Positions 1 to 8,127 are shown, numbered from the stretch's first letter. The stretch: DNA of 64,000 nucleotides from Nocardioides daejeonensis (GCF_003194585.1 NZ_QHKZ01000010.1:59186-123185), one strand, 5' to 3'. The notes: generated by a model from the letters alone, not told the origin. Made by a program: numbers and translations.

Positions 1-518
1 GCCCGGTAGGCGAGCGCCGAGACCGAGTTGGGGGACATGCCGAGGAGCTCGGCGACGTCTGCCGGCTTCTGGCCCTCCACCTCGGTGTGCCACAGCACCA
101 TCTGCCAGCGCTCCGGAAGCGAGGCGAACGCTGCTGCGGCAGCCTCGTTCTCGAACCCCTCGACGGCGGTGTCGTGGAAGGGCACTCCGGGGTCGAACGG
201 CTCCAGGTCGTCGGTGGTCTGCAGCTTCGAGCCGGATCGGATCCGGTCGATGTGCAGGCTGCGCACGGAGGTCAGCAGATAGGCACGGAAGGCGAGGTCG
301 GGACCGCCGCCGTTCTGCAGCACCCGGAGCACCTTGCCGAAGGCATCCGAGACGAGGTCGTCTGCGTCGGTGGCGTTGGTGAGCTGCCGGGCGAGGCGTC
401 TCGCCGCCGCGACGTGGCGCTCGAAGAGCGTCCCGTACGCCGTCAGGTCACCGCCCCGGACCGCCGCGATGAGTTCGGCGTCGCCGACGGCATCAAGATC
501 GGCGGTGGATTGACTCAC
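1..518 (-). CDS. ECF-family RNA polymerase sigma factor, C-terminus cut by window edge
   Basis: About 172 residues are visible. Region 2 is recognisable (FERHVAAARRLARQL, then DADDLVSDAFGKVLRVL), as is a region-4 helix-turn-helix (ASLPERWQMVLWHTEVEG, then ADVAELLGMSPNSVSALAYRA) at the cut end. These are features of sigma-70 group 4 factors, which direct core RNA polymerase to stress promoters. The GTG at 518-516 is chosen because a stop codon lies three codons upstream in frame. It follows the GGDEF-like gene on the same strand by about 70 bases, so the two may be co-transcribed. The remaining C-terminus and any anti-sigma gene lie outside the window. The subgroup is not determined. Confidence 0.85.
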   Translation of the reverse strand, partial: MSQSTADLDAVGDAELIAAVRGGDLTAYGTLFERHVAAARRLARQLTNATDADDLVSDAFGKVLRVLQNGGGPDLAFRAYLLTSVRSLHIDRIRSGSKLQTTDDLEPFDPGVPFHDTAVEGFENEAAAAAFASLPERWQMVLWHTEVEGQKPADVAELLGMSPNSVSALAYR

Positions 519-591
519 GACTGCTCAACGATCAACTCGGGAAAACATGACGGCGCCGAGCCTACCGACCGGCGACGTCCGGGGTGCGCGC

Positions 592-1311
592 TCAGATCCG
601 GCTCAGCTCGTCGATGAGGAGCACTGCGGCCTCTTCGCCTGCGGGAAGTCCCTCGATCCAGATGCGTCCGGCGGAGTCGGCCAGCTGCTTGAGCAGCCGG
701 ACACGGCGTCCCAGGCGCTCGTCACGCGAGACCAGGGCGGCGACGCGTCGGGGCCCGATCCGGCCGACCACGCCGGTCGGGAAGACGGTGCGGTGCGCCT
801 CGCCGAGTCGGGTGAGCGCGAGCGCGGTGTCCATCACGGTGCCGGACCCGGAGCGCGCGTCGATCTCGCTGATCACCAGTGCATATGCGCTCGAGACACC
901 GGTCGGCTCGCCGAACCCGCCCCTGTAGAGCTCGGCGACCGCGGTGCGCAGATGCGTGGTGGTGGCCAGACCCGTCAACGGGTCCTCGCAGGAGATCTGG
1001 TGGAGGTAACTCAGCGTCGCCTCGCTCCAGGCCCGGCACAGTGCCTGCACGTCGCCGAACGGCGGATCCCCTCCCAGGACCAGCCGACTCGTCGCGCGCA
1101 GCTCCCTCAAGGCCTCGTCCAGTCCCACCCCGGACTCGGCGAGCCGGCGGCCCGCGATCTCGCAGGCCGCGGCAGTGCCGTTGCCGAGGACCCAGCCCTC
1201 GGCAACGGCCACGAACCACGGCGCCACCTGCTGCTCGATGCGCTCGGGCAGTGGTGGTACGCCGGGAACAGCCGTGGGCACTGTTCGCACTCTCGTCGCA
1301 AACAGGCCCAC
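592..1311 (-). CDS. degenerate GGDEF-domain protein
   Basis: This is a 239-residue protein. The middle contains CEDPLTGLATTTHLRTAVAEL, matching the start of a GGDEF (diguanylate cyclase) domain. No GGDEF/GGEEF signature follows where the active-site hairpin should be; the region reads RIGPRRVAALVSRDERLG. It probably cannot make c-di-GMP and may instead be a sensory or scaffold protein. The N-terminal 100 residues are helical and unassigned. The GTG start has a good AGGGA ribosome site. The ECF sigma gene lies downstream on the same strand, which hints at a shared regulatory role (inference). Confidence 0.7.
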   Translation of the reverse strand: MGLFATRVRTVPTAVPGVPPLPERIEQQVAPWFVAVAEGWVLGNGTAAACEIAGRRLAESGVGLDEALRELRATSRLVLGGDPPFGDVQALCRAWSEATLSYLHQISCEDPLTGLATTTHLRTAVAELYRGGFGEPTGVSSAYALVISEIDARSGSGTVMDTALALTRLGEAHRTVFPTGVVGRIGPRRVAALVSRDERLGRRVRLLKQLADSAGRIWIEGLPAGEEAAVLLIDELSRI

Positions 1312-1440
1312 GGCTTCCCTCCCCGGTTCTCATGCCCCCACATGGGCTCACCAGGGGAACGGGCGGGGCGTCGGCCTATGACGCGGTTTCGGGAGATCTT
1401 TTTCCGGCACTTCGTGCGGCGCCGTGGCGGCGCGGCTTCC

Positions 1441-1446
1441 TAGACT
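1441..1446 (+). promoter_or_regulatory. -10 element of the SRAP gene (leaderless)
   Basis: TAGACT ends six bases before the ATG at 1453, so the transcript should begin at or next to the start codon. The GGAGG between them is too close to act as a normal ribosome site. Confidence 0.5.
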
Positions 1447-1452
1447 GGAGGC

Positions 1453-2193
1453 ATGTGCGGCAGGTATGCGTCCTCCAGGAGCCCGGAGGACCTGATCGAC
1501 GAGTTCGAGGTGGAGGAGGCCCACCTCCCGGCGCCGCTGGAGCCGGACTGGAACGTGGCGCCGACCAAGGAGGTGTACGCCGTCCTGGAGCGGCCGGCGC
1601 GCGAGGAGCGACCGCAACAGCGACAGCTGCGCGCCTTGACCTGGGGCCTGGTTCCGTCGTGGGCGAAGGAAGCCAGCATCGGCAACCGGATGATCAACGC
1701 GCGGATGGAGACGGTGGCCGAGAAGCCGGCCTACCGCCGTGCCTTCGCCGGGCGCCGCTGTCTGCTGCCCGCTGACGGCTACTTCGAGTGGTACCCGACC
1801 GAGCACAAGGATGCGAAGGGCAAGCCGCGCAAGCAGCCGTTCTTCATCCGGCCCAGGGACGGCGGCGTCCTGGCGATGGCGGGGCTCTACGAGTTCTGGC
1901 GCGACCGGTCAGTCGCCGACGGCGACCCGGGAGCCTGGCTGTGGACGTGCACCGTGATCACGACGGCCGCCGAGGACGACCTGGGCAAGATTCACGATCG
2001 AATGCCGCTGATGGTGCCGCGCGAGCGGTGGGACGAGTGGCTCGATCCGCGTCCGCACGCGGCCGCCGACCTCCTGGCGCTGTTGGAGCCGGCCGCACCC
2101 GGTCGCCTGGAGGCGTACCCGGTCGCGCCCCTGGTGAGCAACGTGCGCAACAACGGCCCCGAGCTCATCGACCCGCTGCCGTTGGAGCACTGA
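1453..2193 (+). CDS. SRAP-domain protein (YedK/HMCES-type abasic-site DNA-protein crosslinker)
   Basis: A protein of 246 residues starting MCGRYA, so removal of Met exposes the catalytic Cys2. The family signature residues are present: Asn34 in WNVAPT, Glu112 in DGYFEWY and His181 in GKIHDRMPLMV. SRAP proteins form a thiazolidine crosslink with abasic sites in single-stranded DNA and shield them; the family was first noticed beside SOS genes. Length is normal. The start is preceded by TAGACT six bases upstream, suggesting a leaderless transcript. The stop overlaps the ATG of the next gene (TGATG), implying translational coupling. Confidence 0.92.
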   Translation: MCGRYASSRSPEDLIDEFEVEEAHLPAPLEPDWNVAPTKEVYAVLERPAREERPQQRQLRALTWGLVPSWAKEASIGNRMINARMETVAEKPAYRRAFAGRRCLLPADGYFEWYPTEHKDAKGKPRKQPFFIRPRDGGVLAMAGLYEFWRDRSVADGDPGAWLWTCTVITTAAEDDLGKIHDRMPLMVPRERWDEWLDPRPHAAADLLALLEPAAPGRLEAYPVAPLVSNVRNNGPELIDPLPLEH

Positions 2194-2837
2194 TGACGGT
2201 CCGAGAGCGGTACGTCGACACTCCGGGCGGCCCGGCCCGGTTGCTGAGCCACCGGGCCGCCGAGCCCCGTGCGGCCCTGCTGGTCAGCCACGGCGCCGGT
2301 GCGGGGATCGAGACCGCCGATCTCGCGGCGCTGGCCCAGTACCTGCCCCGGAACGGGGTGACAGTCCATCTCCTGGAGCAGCCCTGGAAGGTCGCGGGTC
2401 GACGGATCGCGGGTCCTCCCGCGACCCTCGACGTGGCGCTGCGCGCGGTCGCGGAGCAGGTCGCCAGCGAGCTGGCTCCGGCGGTGCAGCTCGTGGTCGG
2501 AGGGCGGTCGGCAGGCGCCCGGAGCGCGGCTCGGTGTGCCCGGACGATCGGCGCCGCCGGCGTCCTCGCGCTCTCCTTCCCGCTGCATCCGCCGGGGAAG
2601 CTGGAGAAGTCGCGCCTGGCAGAGCTGCAGGAGGCAGGGGTGCCCACCCTGGTGATCCAAGGCGAGCGCGATCCCTTCGGTCGTCCCGAGGAGTTCCCCG
2701 AGGGCACCGAGCTCTGTCCGGTGCCGTACGCCGACCACTCCTTCAAGACCGCCAAGTCGGCGCCGATCACCCCCGACGAGGTGGCCGCACTGATCGTCGC
2801 CGCCACCGTCGAATGGCTGACGCGCGAGATCGACTGA
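2193..2837 (+). CDS. alpha/beta hydrolase of the KANL3/Tex30 type
   Basis: A 214-residue protein with an oxyanion-loop motif SHGAGAG near residue 34, a nucleophile elbow GGRSAGA, the acid region GERDPFG, and a final His in YADHSFK. These give a complete Ser-Asp-His triad of a small alpha/beta hydrolase (dienelactone-hydrolase-like). The substrate is unknown. The ATG at 2193 overlaps the stop of the SRAP gene; an open frame extends further upstream, but inside that gene. Possible role: a small esterase co-expressed with the DNA-protection protein, though the family is too broad to say more. Confidence 0.8.
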   Translation: MTVRERYVDTPGGPARLLSHRAAEPRAALLVSHGAGAGIETADLAALAQYLPRNGVTVHLLEQPWKVAGRRIAGPPATLDVALRAVAEQVASELAPAVQLVVGGRSAGARSAARCARTIGAAGVLALSFPLHPPGKLEKSRLAELQEAGVPTLVIQGERDPFGRPEEFPEGTELCPVPYADHSFKTAKSAPITPDEVAALIVAATVEWLTREID

Positions 2838-2865
2838 CCGCTCCACCCGCGGGCCGTCCGCCCGG

Positions 2866-2891
2866 GGAACAATCTCGGGCCGGTCGGTGTT
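2866..2891 (+). promoter_or_regulatory. SigR/SigH-type promoter of sigR
   Basis: GGAAC at 2866-2870 and GTT at 2889-2891 are separated by exactly 18 bases. That matches the SigR (Streptomyces) and SigH (Mycobacterium) consensus GGAA(T/C)-N18-GTT. The sigR start codon is about 60 bases downstream, so the gene is very probably autoregulated, as in those organisms. Confidence 0.75.
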
Positions 2892-2951
2892 GTGCCCGAC
2901 GTGATTGCCGTGATGGATCGTCCCTCGCCATCTCCCGTACCCTGGGAGACG

Positions 2952-3605
2952 ATGACTGAATCCATGACCACCGCACTCCCGACGGACGTCGAGCTCAGCG
3001 AGGTCGACCTCGCCAACGAGACCGATGTCCAGCGTTCGGCGCGGTTCGAGCGCGACGCCCTGCCTTATCTCGACCAGCTCTACTCGGCGGCCATGCGGAT
3101 GACCCGCAACCCGGCCGACGCGGAGGACCTGGTGCAGGAGACGTTCGCCAAGGCGTTCTCGGCATTCCACCAGTACAAGCCAGGAACCAACCTCAAGGCC
3201 TGGCTCTACCGGATCCTGACCAACACCTTCATCAACTCCTATCGCAAGAAGCAGCGGCAGCCGCAGCAGTCGATGGCCGAGGAGGTGGAGGACTGGCAGC
3301 TGCACCGCGCCGAGTCCCACACCTCGAGCGGCCTGAAGTCCGCGGAGACCGAGGCGCTCGAGCATCTGCCGGATTCGCAGGTGAAGGACGCGTTGCAGCG
3401 CCTGCCGGAGGAGTTCCGCCTCGCGGTCTATCTCGCGGACGTGGAGGGTTTTCCCTACAAGGAGATCGCCGAGATCATGAACACCCCCATTGGCACCGTG
3501 ATGTCTCGCCTGCACCGGGGCCGTCGTCAGCTGCGCGACATGCTTGCCGACTACGTGCGTGACAACGACCTGCTTCGCCTCGATGAAGAGGAGTCGAAGG
3601 CATGA
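2952..3605 (+). CDS. sigR: ECF sigma factor SigR (thiol-oxidative stress)
   Basis: A 217-residue group-4 sigma factor. Region 2 reads YLDQLYSAAMRMTRNPADAEDLVQ and region 4 contains FPYKEIAEIMNTPIGTVMSRLHRGRRQLR, close to SigR/SigH. It drives thiol-stress genes when its zinc anti-sigma factor is oxidised. The ATG at 2952 has GGGAG just upstream. An in-frame GTG at 2892 could give a longer form with 20 extra residues, recalling the unstable SigR' isoform of Streptomyces, but no evidence here favours it. Its stop overlaps the rsrA start (ATGA). A SigR-type promoter precedes it. Confidence 0.93.
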   Translation: MTESMTTALPTDVELSEVDLANETDVQRSARFERDALPYLDQLYSAAMRMTRNPADAEDLVQETFAKAFSAFHQYKPGTNLKAWLYRILTNTFINSYRKKQRQPQQSMAEEVEDWQLHRAESHTSSGLKSAETEALEHLPDSQVKDALQRLPEEFRLAVYLADVEGFPYKEIAEIMNTPIGTVMSRLHRGRRQLRDMLADYVRDNDLLRLDEEESKA

Positions 3606-3859
3606 GCCACGAGCAGCAGGACTGCGCCGACTACCTCGAGCGCATCGTCTATCTGATCGACAACGAGCTGGACGAGGCCGACTGCTCCGTGGTGCGCCTT
3701 CACCTGGAGGAGTGCGGACCGTGTCTGCAGAAGTACGACCTGGAGCGCACGGTGAAGCAGATCGTGGCCCGGTCCTGCTCGGAGCAGGCCCCCGACGGCC
3801 TCCGGCAGCGGGTGCTGGTGCAGCTCCGCGAGGTGCAGGTCCGGATCACCGAGGCCTGA
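3602..3859 (+). CDS. rsrA: mycothiol-system zinc anti-sigma factor RsrA
   Basis: An 85-residue protein with the ZAS motif HLEECGPC (His-x3-Cys-x2-Cys), plus Cys at about residues 8 and 28 and a later Cys at about 60. That layout is typical of RsrA/RshA. In the family, the reduced zinc form holds SigR inactive, and disulfide formation releases it. It overlaps the sigR stop by four bases, the standard sigma/anti-sigma arrangement. It should act in the cytoplasm and be reset by thioredoxin. Confidence 0.93.
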   Translation: MSHEQQDCADYLERIVYLIDNELDEADCSVVRLHLEECGPCLQKYDLERTVKQIVARSCSEQAPDGLRQRVLVQLREVQVRITEA

Positions 3860-3955
3860 GCGTCACCCCGGGGACGTGCACTGAGTAGAACCCGATTCGC
3901 GCAGCGGTGCTCCTTGCTGCGAGAATGACCGACGCAGATCTCATCAGGAGGAACC

Positions 3956-4030
3956 ATGGGCAAGACCGGACGCAAGCGCCGCGCACGCAAGAAGAAGGGC
4001 GCGAACCACGGCAAGCGCCCCAACGCCTGA
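3956..4030 (+). CDS. actinobacterial 50S ribosomal protein bL37
   Basis: A 24-residue, extremely basic ORF (MGKTGRKRRARKKKGANHG, ending KRPNA) with a perfect AGGAGG ribosome site at 3946-3951, four bases before the ATG. The C-terminal ANHGKRPNA matches, as I recall it, the small protein bL37 found in mycobacterial 50S structures. It lies just after sigR-rsrA and before a strong terminator. Its shortness means automatic gene finders easily miss it. The identification rests on the C-terminal motif, charge and gene position. Confidence 0.85.
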   Translation: MGKTGRKRRARKKKGANHGKRPNA

Positions 4031-4055
4031 GTCAGCTCAGGCCGCGCAGGATTGC

Positions 4056-4087
4056 AGAACCCCCAGTCGCACCGGCTCGGGGGTTCT
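4056..4087 (+). terminator. hairpin terminator after sigR-rsrA-bL37
   Basis: AGAACCCCC (4056-4064) and GGGGGTTCT (4079-4087) form a perfect 9-bp stem with a 14-base loop, 25 bases after the bL37 stop. No long T-run follows. It probably ends the sigR transcript before the thioesterase gene. Confidence 0.65.
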
Positions 4088-4112
4088 CGCATTTCGTGCG
4101 AGGGTTCGTGTC

Positions 4113-4484
4113 ATGGCTGAACTCACCGCGACGCAGACCTTCACCGTCACCGACGACGACACTGCCCAGGCGGTCGGGTCGGGCAGTCTCCCCGTCCTGG
4201 GTACGCCGCGCCTGCTGGCCTGGTGCGAGGCCGTCACCTGCCTGGCCATCGAGCCGCTGCTGACGGCCGGTCGCACGAGCGTCGGCACCCGGGTCTCCCT
4301 GGAGCATCTTGCGGCCAGCAGGATCGGTGCCACGGTCACGGTGGAGGCGCACGCCGTCTACGCCGAACCGAAGCTGGTGCGCTTCACGGTCGCCGCCCGG
4401 ATGGGCGACAAGCTGGTCGGCTCCGGCGAGGTGACCCGCGTCGTCGTCGACGCCGAGCGATTCCTGGCCCGGCTGGGGGTCTAG
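4113..4484 (+). CDS. hotdog-fold thioesterase family protein (FlK-like)
   Basis: This 123-residue protein resembles the fluoroacetyl-CoA thioesterase-like hotdog family. The motif TPRLLAWCEAVTCLAIEPLL carries the central helix, and TSVGTRVSLEHLAASRIGATVTVEA carries the conserved HLAA segment that precedes the strands. It would hydrolyse an unknown acyl-CoA. This family often lies beside sigR-rsrA in actinobacteria (recollection of synteny). It follows the hairpin at 4056-4087 and converges on the LysR gene. The substrate cannot be inferred. Confidence 0.75.
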   Translation: MAELTATQTFTVTDDDTAQAVGSGSLPVLGTPRLLAWCEAVTCLAIEPLLTAGRTSVGTRVSLEHLAASRIGATVTVEAHAVYAEPKLVRFTVAARMGDKLVGSGEVTRVVVDAERFLARLGV

Positions 4485-4499
4485 GGCGGTGCCGGGCGC

Positions 4500-5411
4500 T
4501 CACCTGTCGGTGGTGCGCCAGCCCTGGTCGCGAGCGAGTCGCTCGACGACCCGCAGCACGGTGCGGACCGCCGCGCTCGTCGTGGCGCTCTCCTCGCGGT
4601 AGGTGAGGAACCACGGCACCATCCGCAGCGGGGTCATGGGGCGCCAGACCAGGCCGTCGAGATAGTCACGGCTCACCGACTCCAGGGTGAGCAGGACCGT
4701 GCGCTGGTCCGAGAGGACATCGCTCCCCGTGCTCAACCCGAAGACCACCTCCTTGGTCCACCGCGGGGTCAGCTCGTAGTGGGCCAGGTAGTCGGTCACC
4801 CAGGTGTCCCAGGAACTCATCGTCTGATCGATCGACAGAAGGTGATGGGCGGCCAGGTCATCGGGGGAGACCTCGTCGAGCGCGGCAAGCGGGTGGTCCG
4901 CGCCGACCAGTACACCGACCCGCTCGTCGCGTACCCGGAGGCTGCGCAGGCCCTCGCCGCGTACCCTGCCGGCGATCGCCAGGTCGAGCTCTCCGGTGAG
5001 GAGCTGGGCCGCCACGTCGTCCCCCGGCAGCGTGGTCTGGTGGATCGCCGCCTCGGGCACGTTGGCCCGGGCTGCTGCCAGCACTCGCCGAGGAGTCACC
5101 AGGGAGGGCTCGCTGACGTGGATCCGCAGCACCTCGGGCAGGCCGCCGACCTGGCGGGTCCGCTCGATCGCCCGGCGCACGTCGGCGAGGATCTCCATCG
5201 CGCTGTCGGCCAGCAGCTCTCCGGCCGGGGTCGCAGTGACCTGGCGGCTGGTGCGGTCGAAGAGGCGTACGCCGAGCCGCCGCTCGATCCTCTGCAGCGA
5301 CTGGCTGAGCGCGGGCTGCGCCATATGCAGGGTCTGGGCGGCCCGGGTGATGTTCCGCTCGCGAGCGATCGTGGCGACGTACTCGAGGTCGCGCAGCGAG
5401 AGATCCATCAT
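4500..5411 (-). CDS. LysR-family transcriptional regulator
   Basis: A 303-residue LysR protein. The N-terminal winged helix-turn-helix reads SLRDLEYVATIARERNITRAA and continues QTLHMAQPALSQSLQRIERRLGVRLFDR; the rest is a substrate-binding-like co-inducer domain. Two adjacent ATGs (5411 and 5408) are possible starts. It is transcribed away from the flavin monooxygenase gene with 91 bases between them, the usual arrangement of a LysR regulator and its target operon. It probably controls 5503-8127. The inducer is unknown. Confidence 0.9.
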   Translation of the reverse strand: MMDLSLRDLEYVATIARERNITRAAQTLHMAQPALSQSLQRIERRLGVRLFDRTSRQVTATPAGELLADSAMEILADVRRAIERTRQVGGLPEVLRIHVSEPSLVTPRRVLAAARANVPEAAIHQTTLPGDDVAAQLLTGELDLAIAGRVRGEGLRSLRVRDERVGVLVGADHPLAALDEVSPDDLAAHHLLSIDQTMSSWDTWVTDYLAHYELTPRWTKEVVFGLSTGSDVLSDQRTVLLTLESVSRDYLDGLVWRPMTPLRMVPWFLTYREESATTSAAVRTVLRVVERLARDQGWRTTDR

Positions 5412-5442
5412 GTCGAGATACTAGATCAGGTCCTTTTTGGTG

Positions 5443-5469
5443 TTGGCCTGCGGCAGCACTCCCGGCCAA
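5443..5469. promoter_or_regulatory. candidate LysR-regulator binding site
   Basis: TTGGCC (5443-5448) and GGCCAA (5464-5469) form an inverted repeat with 15 bases between arms, inside the 91-base gap between the divergent LysR and monooxygenase genes. Position fits a regulator site, but the match to the loose T-N11-A pattern is weak. Confidence 0.3.
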
Positions 5470-5502
5470 GGATGGAGGCATCCGAACACCGAAGGAGCAA
5501 GC

Positions 5503-6513
5503 ATGCGCGTCAGCCTCACCCTCGAGATGAAGGCCTCACCCCACCGTGAGCAGGCCTGGCCCGACCTCTGGGAGGACTGCCTCTGGACGTTCGAGCAGGC
5601 TGAGCAGCTCGGCTTCGACGGGTTGCTGGTCCAGGAGCACTTCTTCAGCGAGGACGGCTACGCGCCCTCGATGCCGATCTTCCTCTCCCAGCTGATCAGC
5701 CGGACGAGCACGGCGCGCATCGGCTCCTACATCTACGTGGCTCCGCTGCACCACCCGCTGGCGCTGGCTCAGGAGACCGCCGTGCTCGACCAGCTCTCCG
5801 GCGGTCGGCTCGACGTAGGGATCGGCAGCGGGCACCGGGTCGCCGAGTACGTCGCGTTCGGCCTCAACCCGCGCACGCGACCCTCCCGCATGGAGGAGAC
5901 GATCGAGCTGTTGAAGAGCGGTTGGTCCGGTGAGCCGGTCCACCACGACGGCAGGTACTTCCAGATCCCCGGGCTTCAGGTCCAGCCGACGCCGGCGCAG
6001 CAGCCACACCCACCGCTCTGGGTGGCGGCGACAACGCCTGCAGCGGCAGCGCGGGCGGGACGACACGGGGCGAACCTGGCGGGTGCATCCGTCGACCCCG
6101 CGGTGCACGAGGCGTATCACGCGGCGCTCGCTGAGGCCGGGTATGAGGCCGGCTCCACCCGGGTGTCGAACCCGTGGAGCATCACCGTCACCGACGAGGA
6201 CCCCGAAGCCGTCTGGCAGCGCCGTCAGCATCTCTACTTCGAGCGCTGGGACTACTACCGCAAGATCCGCGCCGAGTTCGGCGATCCCGATCTGGACTAC
6301 GGGCTGGAGCCCTCGGCAGACACCTATCGCGCGAATGAGCTGATCGGCGACGCCGACACGGTGCTCGCTGTGCTGGAGCCCTTCGTGAAGGATCTGGGTC
6401 TCACCGACCTGGTCTTGTTCGGGCCTCACCCCGGCGTCGACCTGCGCACCGAGGGCATCGAGAGCCTGCGTCGGTTCGCGGCCGAGGTCCTGCCCACACT
6501 CCGGTCGTGGTGA
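5503..6513 (+). CDS. LLM-class flavin-dependent oxidoreductase (bacterial luciferase-like)
   Basis: A 336-residue TIM-barrel protein of the luciferase-like monooxygenase family. Typical segments are GFDGLLVQEHFFSEDGYAPS, the strand ARIGSYIYVAPLHHPLALAQE, and LDQLSGGRLDVGIGSGH. These enzymes use reduced FMN (or F420) and oxygen. The ATG at 5503 follows GAAGGAG by six bases; an upstream extension lacks this. It is first in a probable operon with the SDR (stop and start overlap) and the amidohydrolase. The substrate is not evident. Confidence 0.88.
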   Translation: MRVSLTLEMKASPHREQAWPDLWEDCLWTFEQAEQLGFDGLLVQEHFFSEDGYAPSMPIFLSQLISRTSTARIGSYIYVAPLHHPLALAQETAVLDQLSGGRLDVGIGSGHRVAEYVAFGLNPRTRPSRMEETIELLKSGWSGEPVHHDGRYFQIPGLQVQPTPAQQPHPPLWVAATTPAAAARAGRHGANLAGASVDPAVHEAYHAALAEAGYEAGSTRVSNPWSITVTDEDPEAVWQRRQHLYFERWDYYRKIRAEFGDPDLDYGLEPSADTYRANELIGDADTVLAVLEPFVKDLGLTDLVLFGPHPGVDLRTEGIESLRRFAAEVLPTLRSW

Positions 6514-7244
6514 CCGCCCTCGGCCAGGTGCTCGTCACGGGCGCCGCCGGCGACGTGGGTCGAGCAGTGGTGGAGCGGCTTGTCCGCGACGGCATGCCGG
6601 TGGTGGCTGCCGACCTCTGTCCGCCCGTGGAGGTCGAGGAGCTGCCCGGTGTCACGACGCTCACCCTCGACCTGGGCGTCCACGAGAGCGTGGTTGCCGT
6701 CGGCCAGGAGGTGCTTGCCAGGCATCGCTCCCTGGCTGGCGGGCTGGGGGTCGTGCACTGCGCGGGACGGGCCCAGATCACGCCCTTCGCGGACTCTGAC
6801 CCGGCCACCTGGGACCAGCTCTACCGGGTCAACCAGTGGGGCCCGCTGCTGCTGACGCATGCCTTGCTTCCGGCACTGACCGCCCGGCCCGGAAGCGTCG
6901 TCTTCGTCGGTTCCGACTCGGCCAGGGCAGGAGCGGGCGGTGAGGTGGTCTACAGCGCCACGAAGGCGGCGCTCCTCGGCGCGGCGAAGTCGCTCGCCCG
7001 TGAGCTCGGCCGCCACGGCACCCGCGTCAACGTGGTCAGCCCGGGACCGATCGCCGGCACCATGTCGGAGAGGCTGACCCAGGCCGATCCCGACTACCTC
7101 ACCCGGCTGCGGCGCGGCATCCCGCTGCGGCGGCTCGCCGACCCGGACGACGTGGCGGCCAGCATCGGCTGGCTGCTCGGCCCGGAGTCGACCTACGTCA
7201 CCGGCCAGACGCTCAGCGTCTCGGGCGGCATCACCATGCACTGA
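6510..7244 (+). CDS. short-chain dehydrogenase/reductase
   Basis: A 244-residue SDR with the Rossmann motif VTGAAGDVGRAV (TGxxxGxG variant), the catalytic Ser in VFVGSDSA and the YSATK Tyr-Lys pair, followed by SPGPI and a C-terminal VTGQTLSVSGG. It is a classical NAD(P)-dependent oxidoreductase. Two neighbouring GTG codons (6507, 6510) are possible starts; 6510 gives a GTGA overlap with the monooxygenase stop. It probably oxidises or reduces an intermediate of the same catabolic route. Confidence 0.87.
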   Translation: MTALGQVLVTGAAGDVGRAVVERLVRDGMPVVAADLCPPVEVEELPGVTTLTLDLGVHESVVAVGQEVLARHRSLAGGLGVVHCAGRAQITPFADSDPATWDQLYRVNQWGPLLLTHALLPALTARPGSVVFVGSDSARAGAGGEVVYSATKAALLGAAKSLARELGRHGTRVNVVSPGPIAGTMSERLTQADPDYLTRLRRGIPLRRLADPDDVAASIGWLLGPESTYVTGQTLSVSGGITMH

Positions 7245-7281
7245 TCCCCACGTTCCCCGTTGTTCCAGCAGAAGGAGAGAC

Positions 7282-8127
7282 ATGCGCACCATCGACGCCC
7301 ACATGCACCTCATCAACGTCACCGAGCACGACTGGTACCCCGGCCTCAAGGTGTGGGGCGAGGCCTTGGGCGTGCCCGGCCTGTACGCCGACTTCCTCCT
7401 CGACGACTACCGTGCCGGGGACGGCCGTGACGTCGAGACCTTCGTCCACGTCTCGGCGACCACGAAGCCCCGCGCCTACCTGGACGAGACCGCCTGGCTG
7501 GACCGCCTCGCCGACGAGCACGCGCTCGACCTGCTGATCGTCGCCACGGTCGACCCGACGCTCGACCGAGCTGAGCTGTTGGCGGACCTGGAGGCGCAGG
7601 CAGCCAGCCCGCGCCTGCGCGGGCTTCGGGTCCTCGACGGCCTGGAGCCGGGCTCCCCGGCGGCAGACACGGTCCTCCGCTGGCTGCAGGAGCGCGGCCT
7701 GGTCTTCGACCTGGTCACCCATCCGGAGCAGATGGCGGCCTGGCTGCACGAGCTGAACCGCCATCCGGAGCTGCGGGTCGTGCTGGAGCACACCGGCTGG
7801 CCCACGGGCACCGATCCGGAGGCGCGGACGACGTGGGAACAGGCAATGCGTGCCTTCGCGACCTCGACGCCGTACCTGTGCAAGCTCTCGGGCCTTGGCA
7901 TGACGACGATGGACCTCGCGGAGCCGGCCCTGCGACCGTGGCTGGAGTTCGCGATCGACCAGCTCGGCTGGGAGCGCGTCGCGTTCGGGTCGAACCTGCC
8001 CATCGAAACGATGGCGGGAACGCACCGGCAGCTCCTGGCGGCTCTGGAGAGCGTGGTGGCCGGGGCCGACGCGGAGGCACAGGCCGGGTTCTGGGCGGAG
8101 AACGCGGCCCGCGCCTACGCGCGGTGA
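7282..8127 (+). CDS. amidohydrolase 2 family (metal-dependent TIM-barrel hydrolase)
   Basis: This 281-residue protein starts with the metal-binding motif IDAHMHLIN, has VLEHTGWP in the barrel core and ends with FGSNLPIE, features of the COG3618/amidohydrolase-2 group. Members hydrolyse lactones or decarboxylate aromatic or dicarboxylic acids. A strong AGGAGA ribosome site precedes the ATG. It is third in the LysR-linked operon and ends seven bases before the convergent ThDP-enzyme gene. Confidence 0.85.
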   Translation: MRTIDAHMHLINVTEHDWYPGLKVWGEALGVPGLYADFLLDDYRAGDGRDVETFVHVSATTKPRAYLDETAWLDRLADEHALDLLIVATVDPTLDRAELLADLEAQAASPRLRGLRVLDGLEPGSPAADTVLRWLQERGLVFDLVTHPEQMAAWLHELNRHPELRVVLEHTGWPTGTDPEARTTWEQAMRAFATSTPYLCKLSGLGMTTMDLAEPALRPWLEFAIDQLGWERVAFGSNLPIETMAGTHRQLLAALESVVAGADAEAQAGFWAENAARAYAR

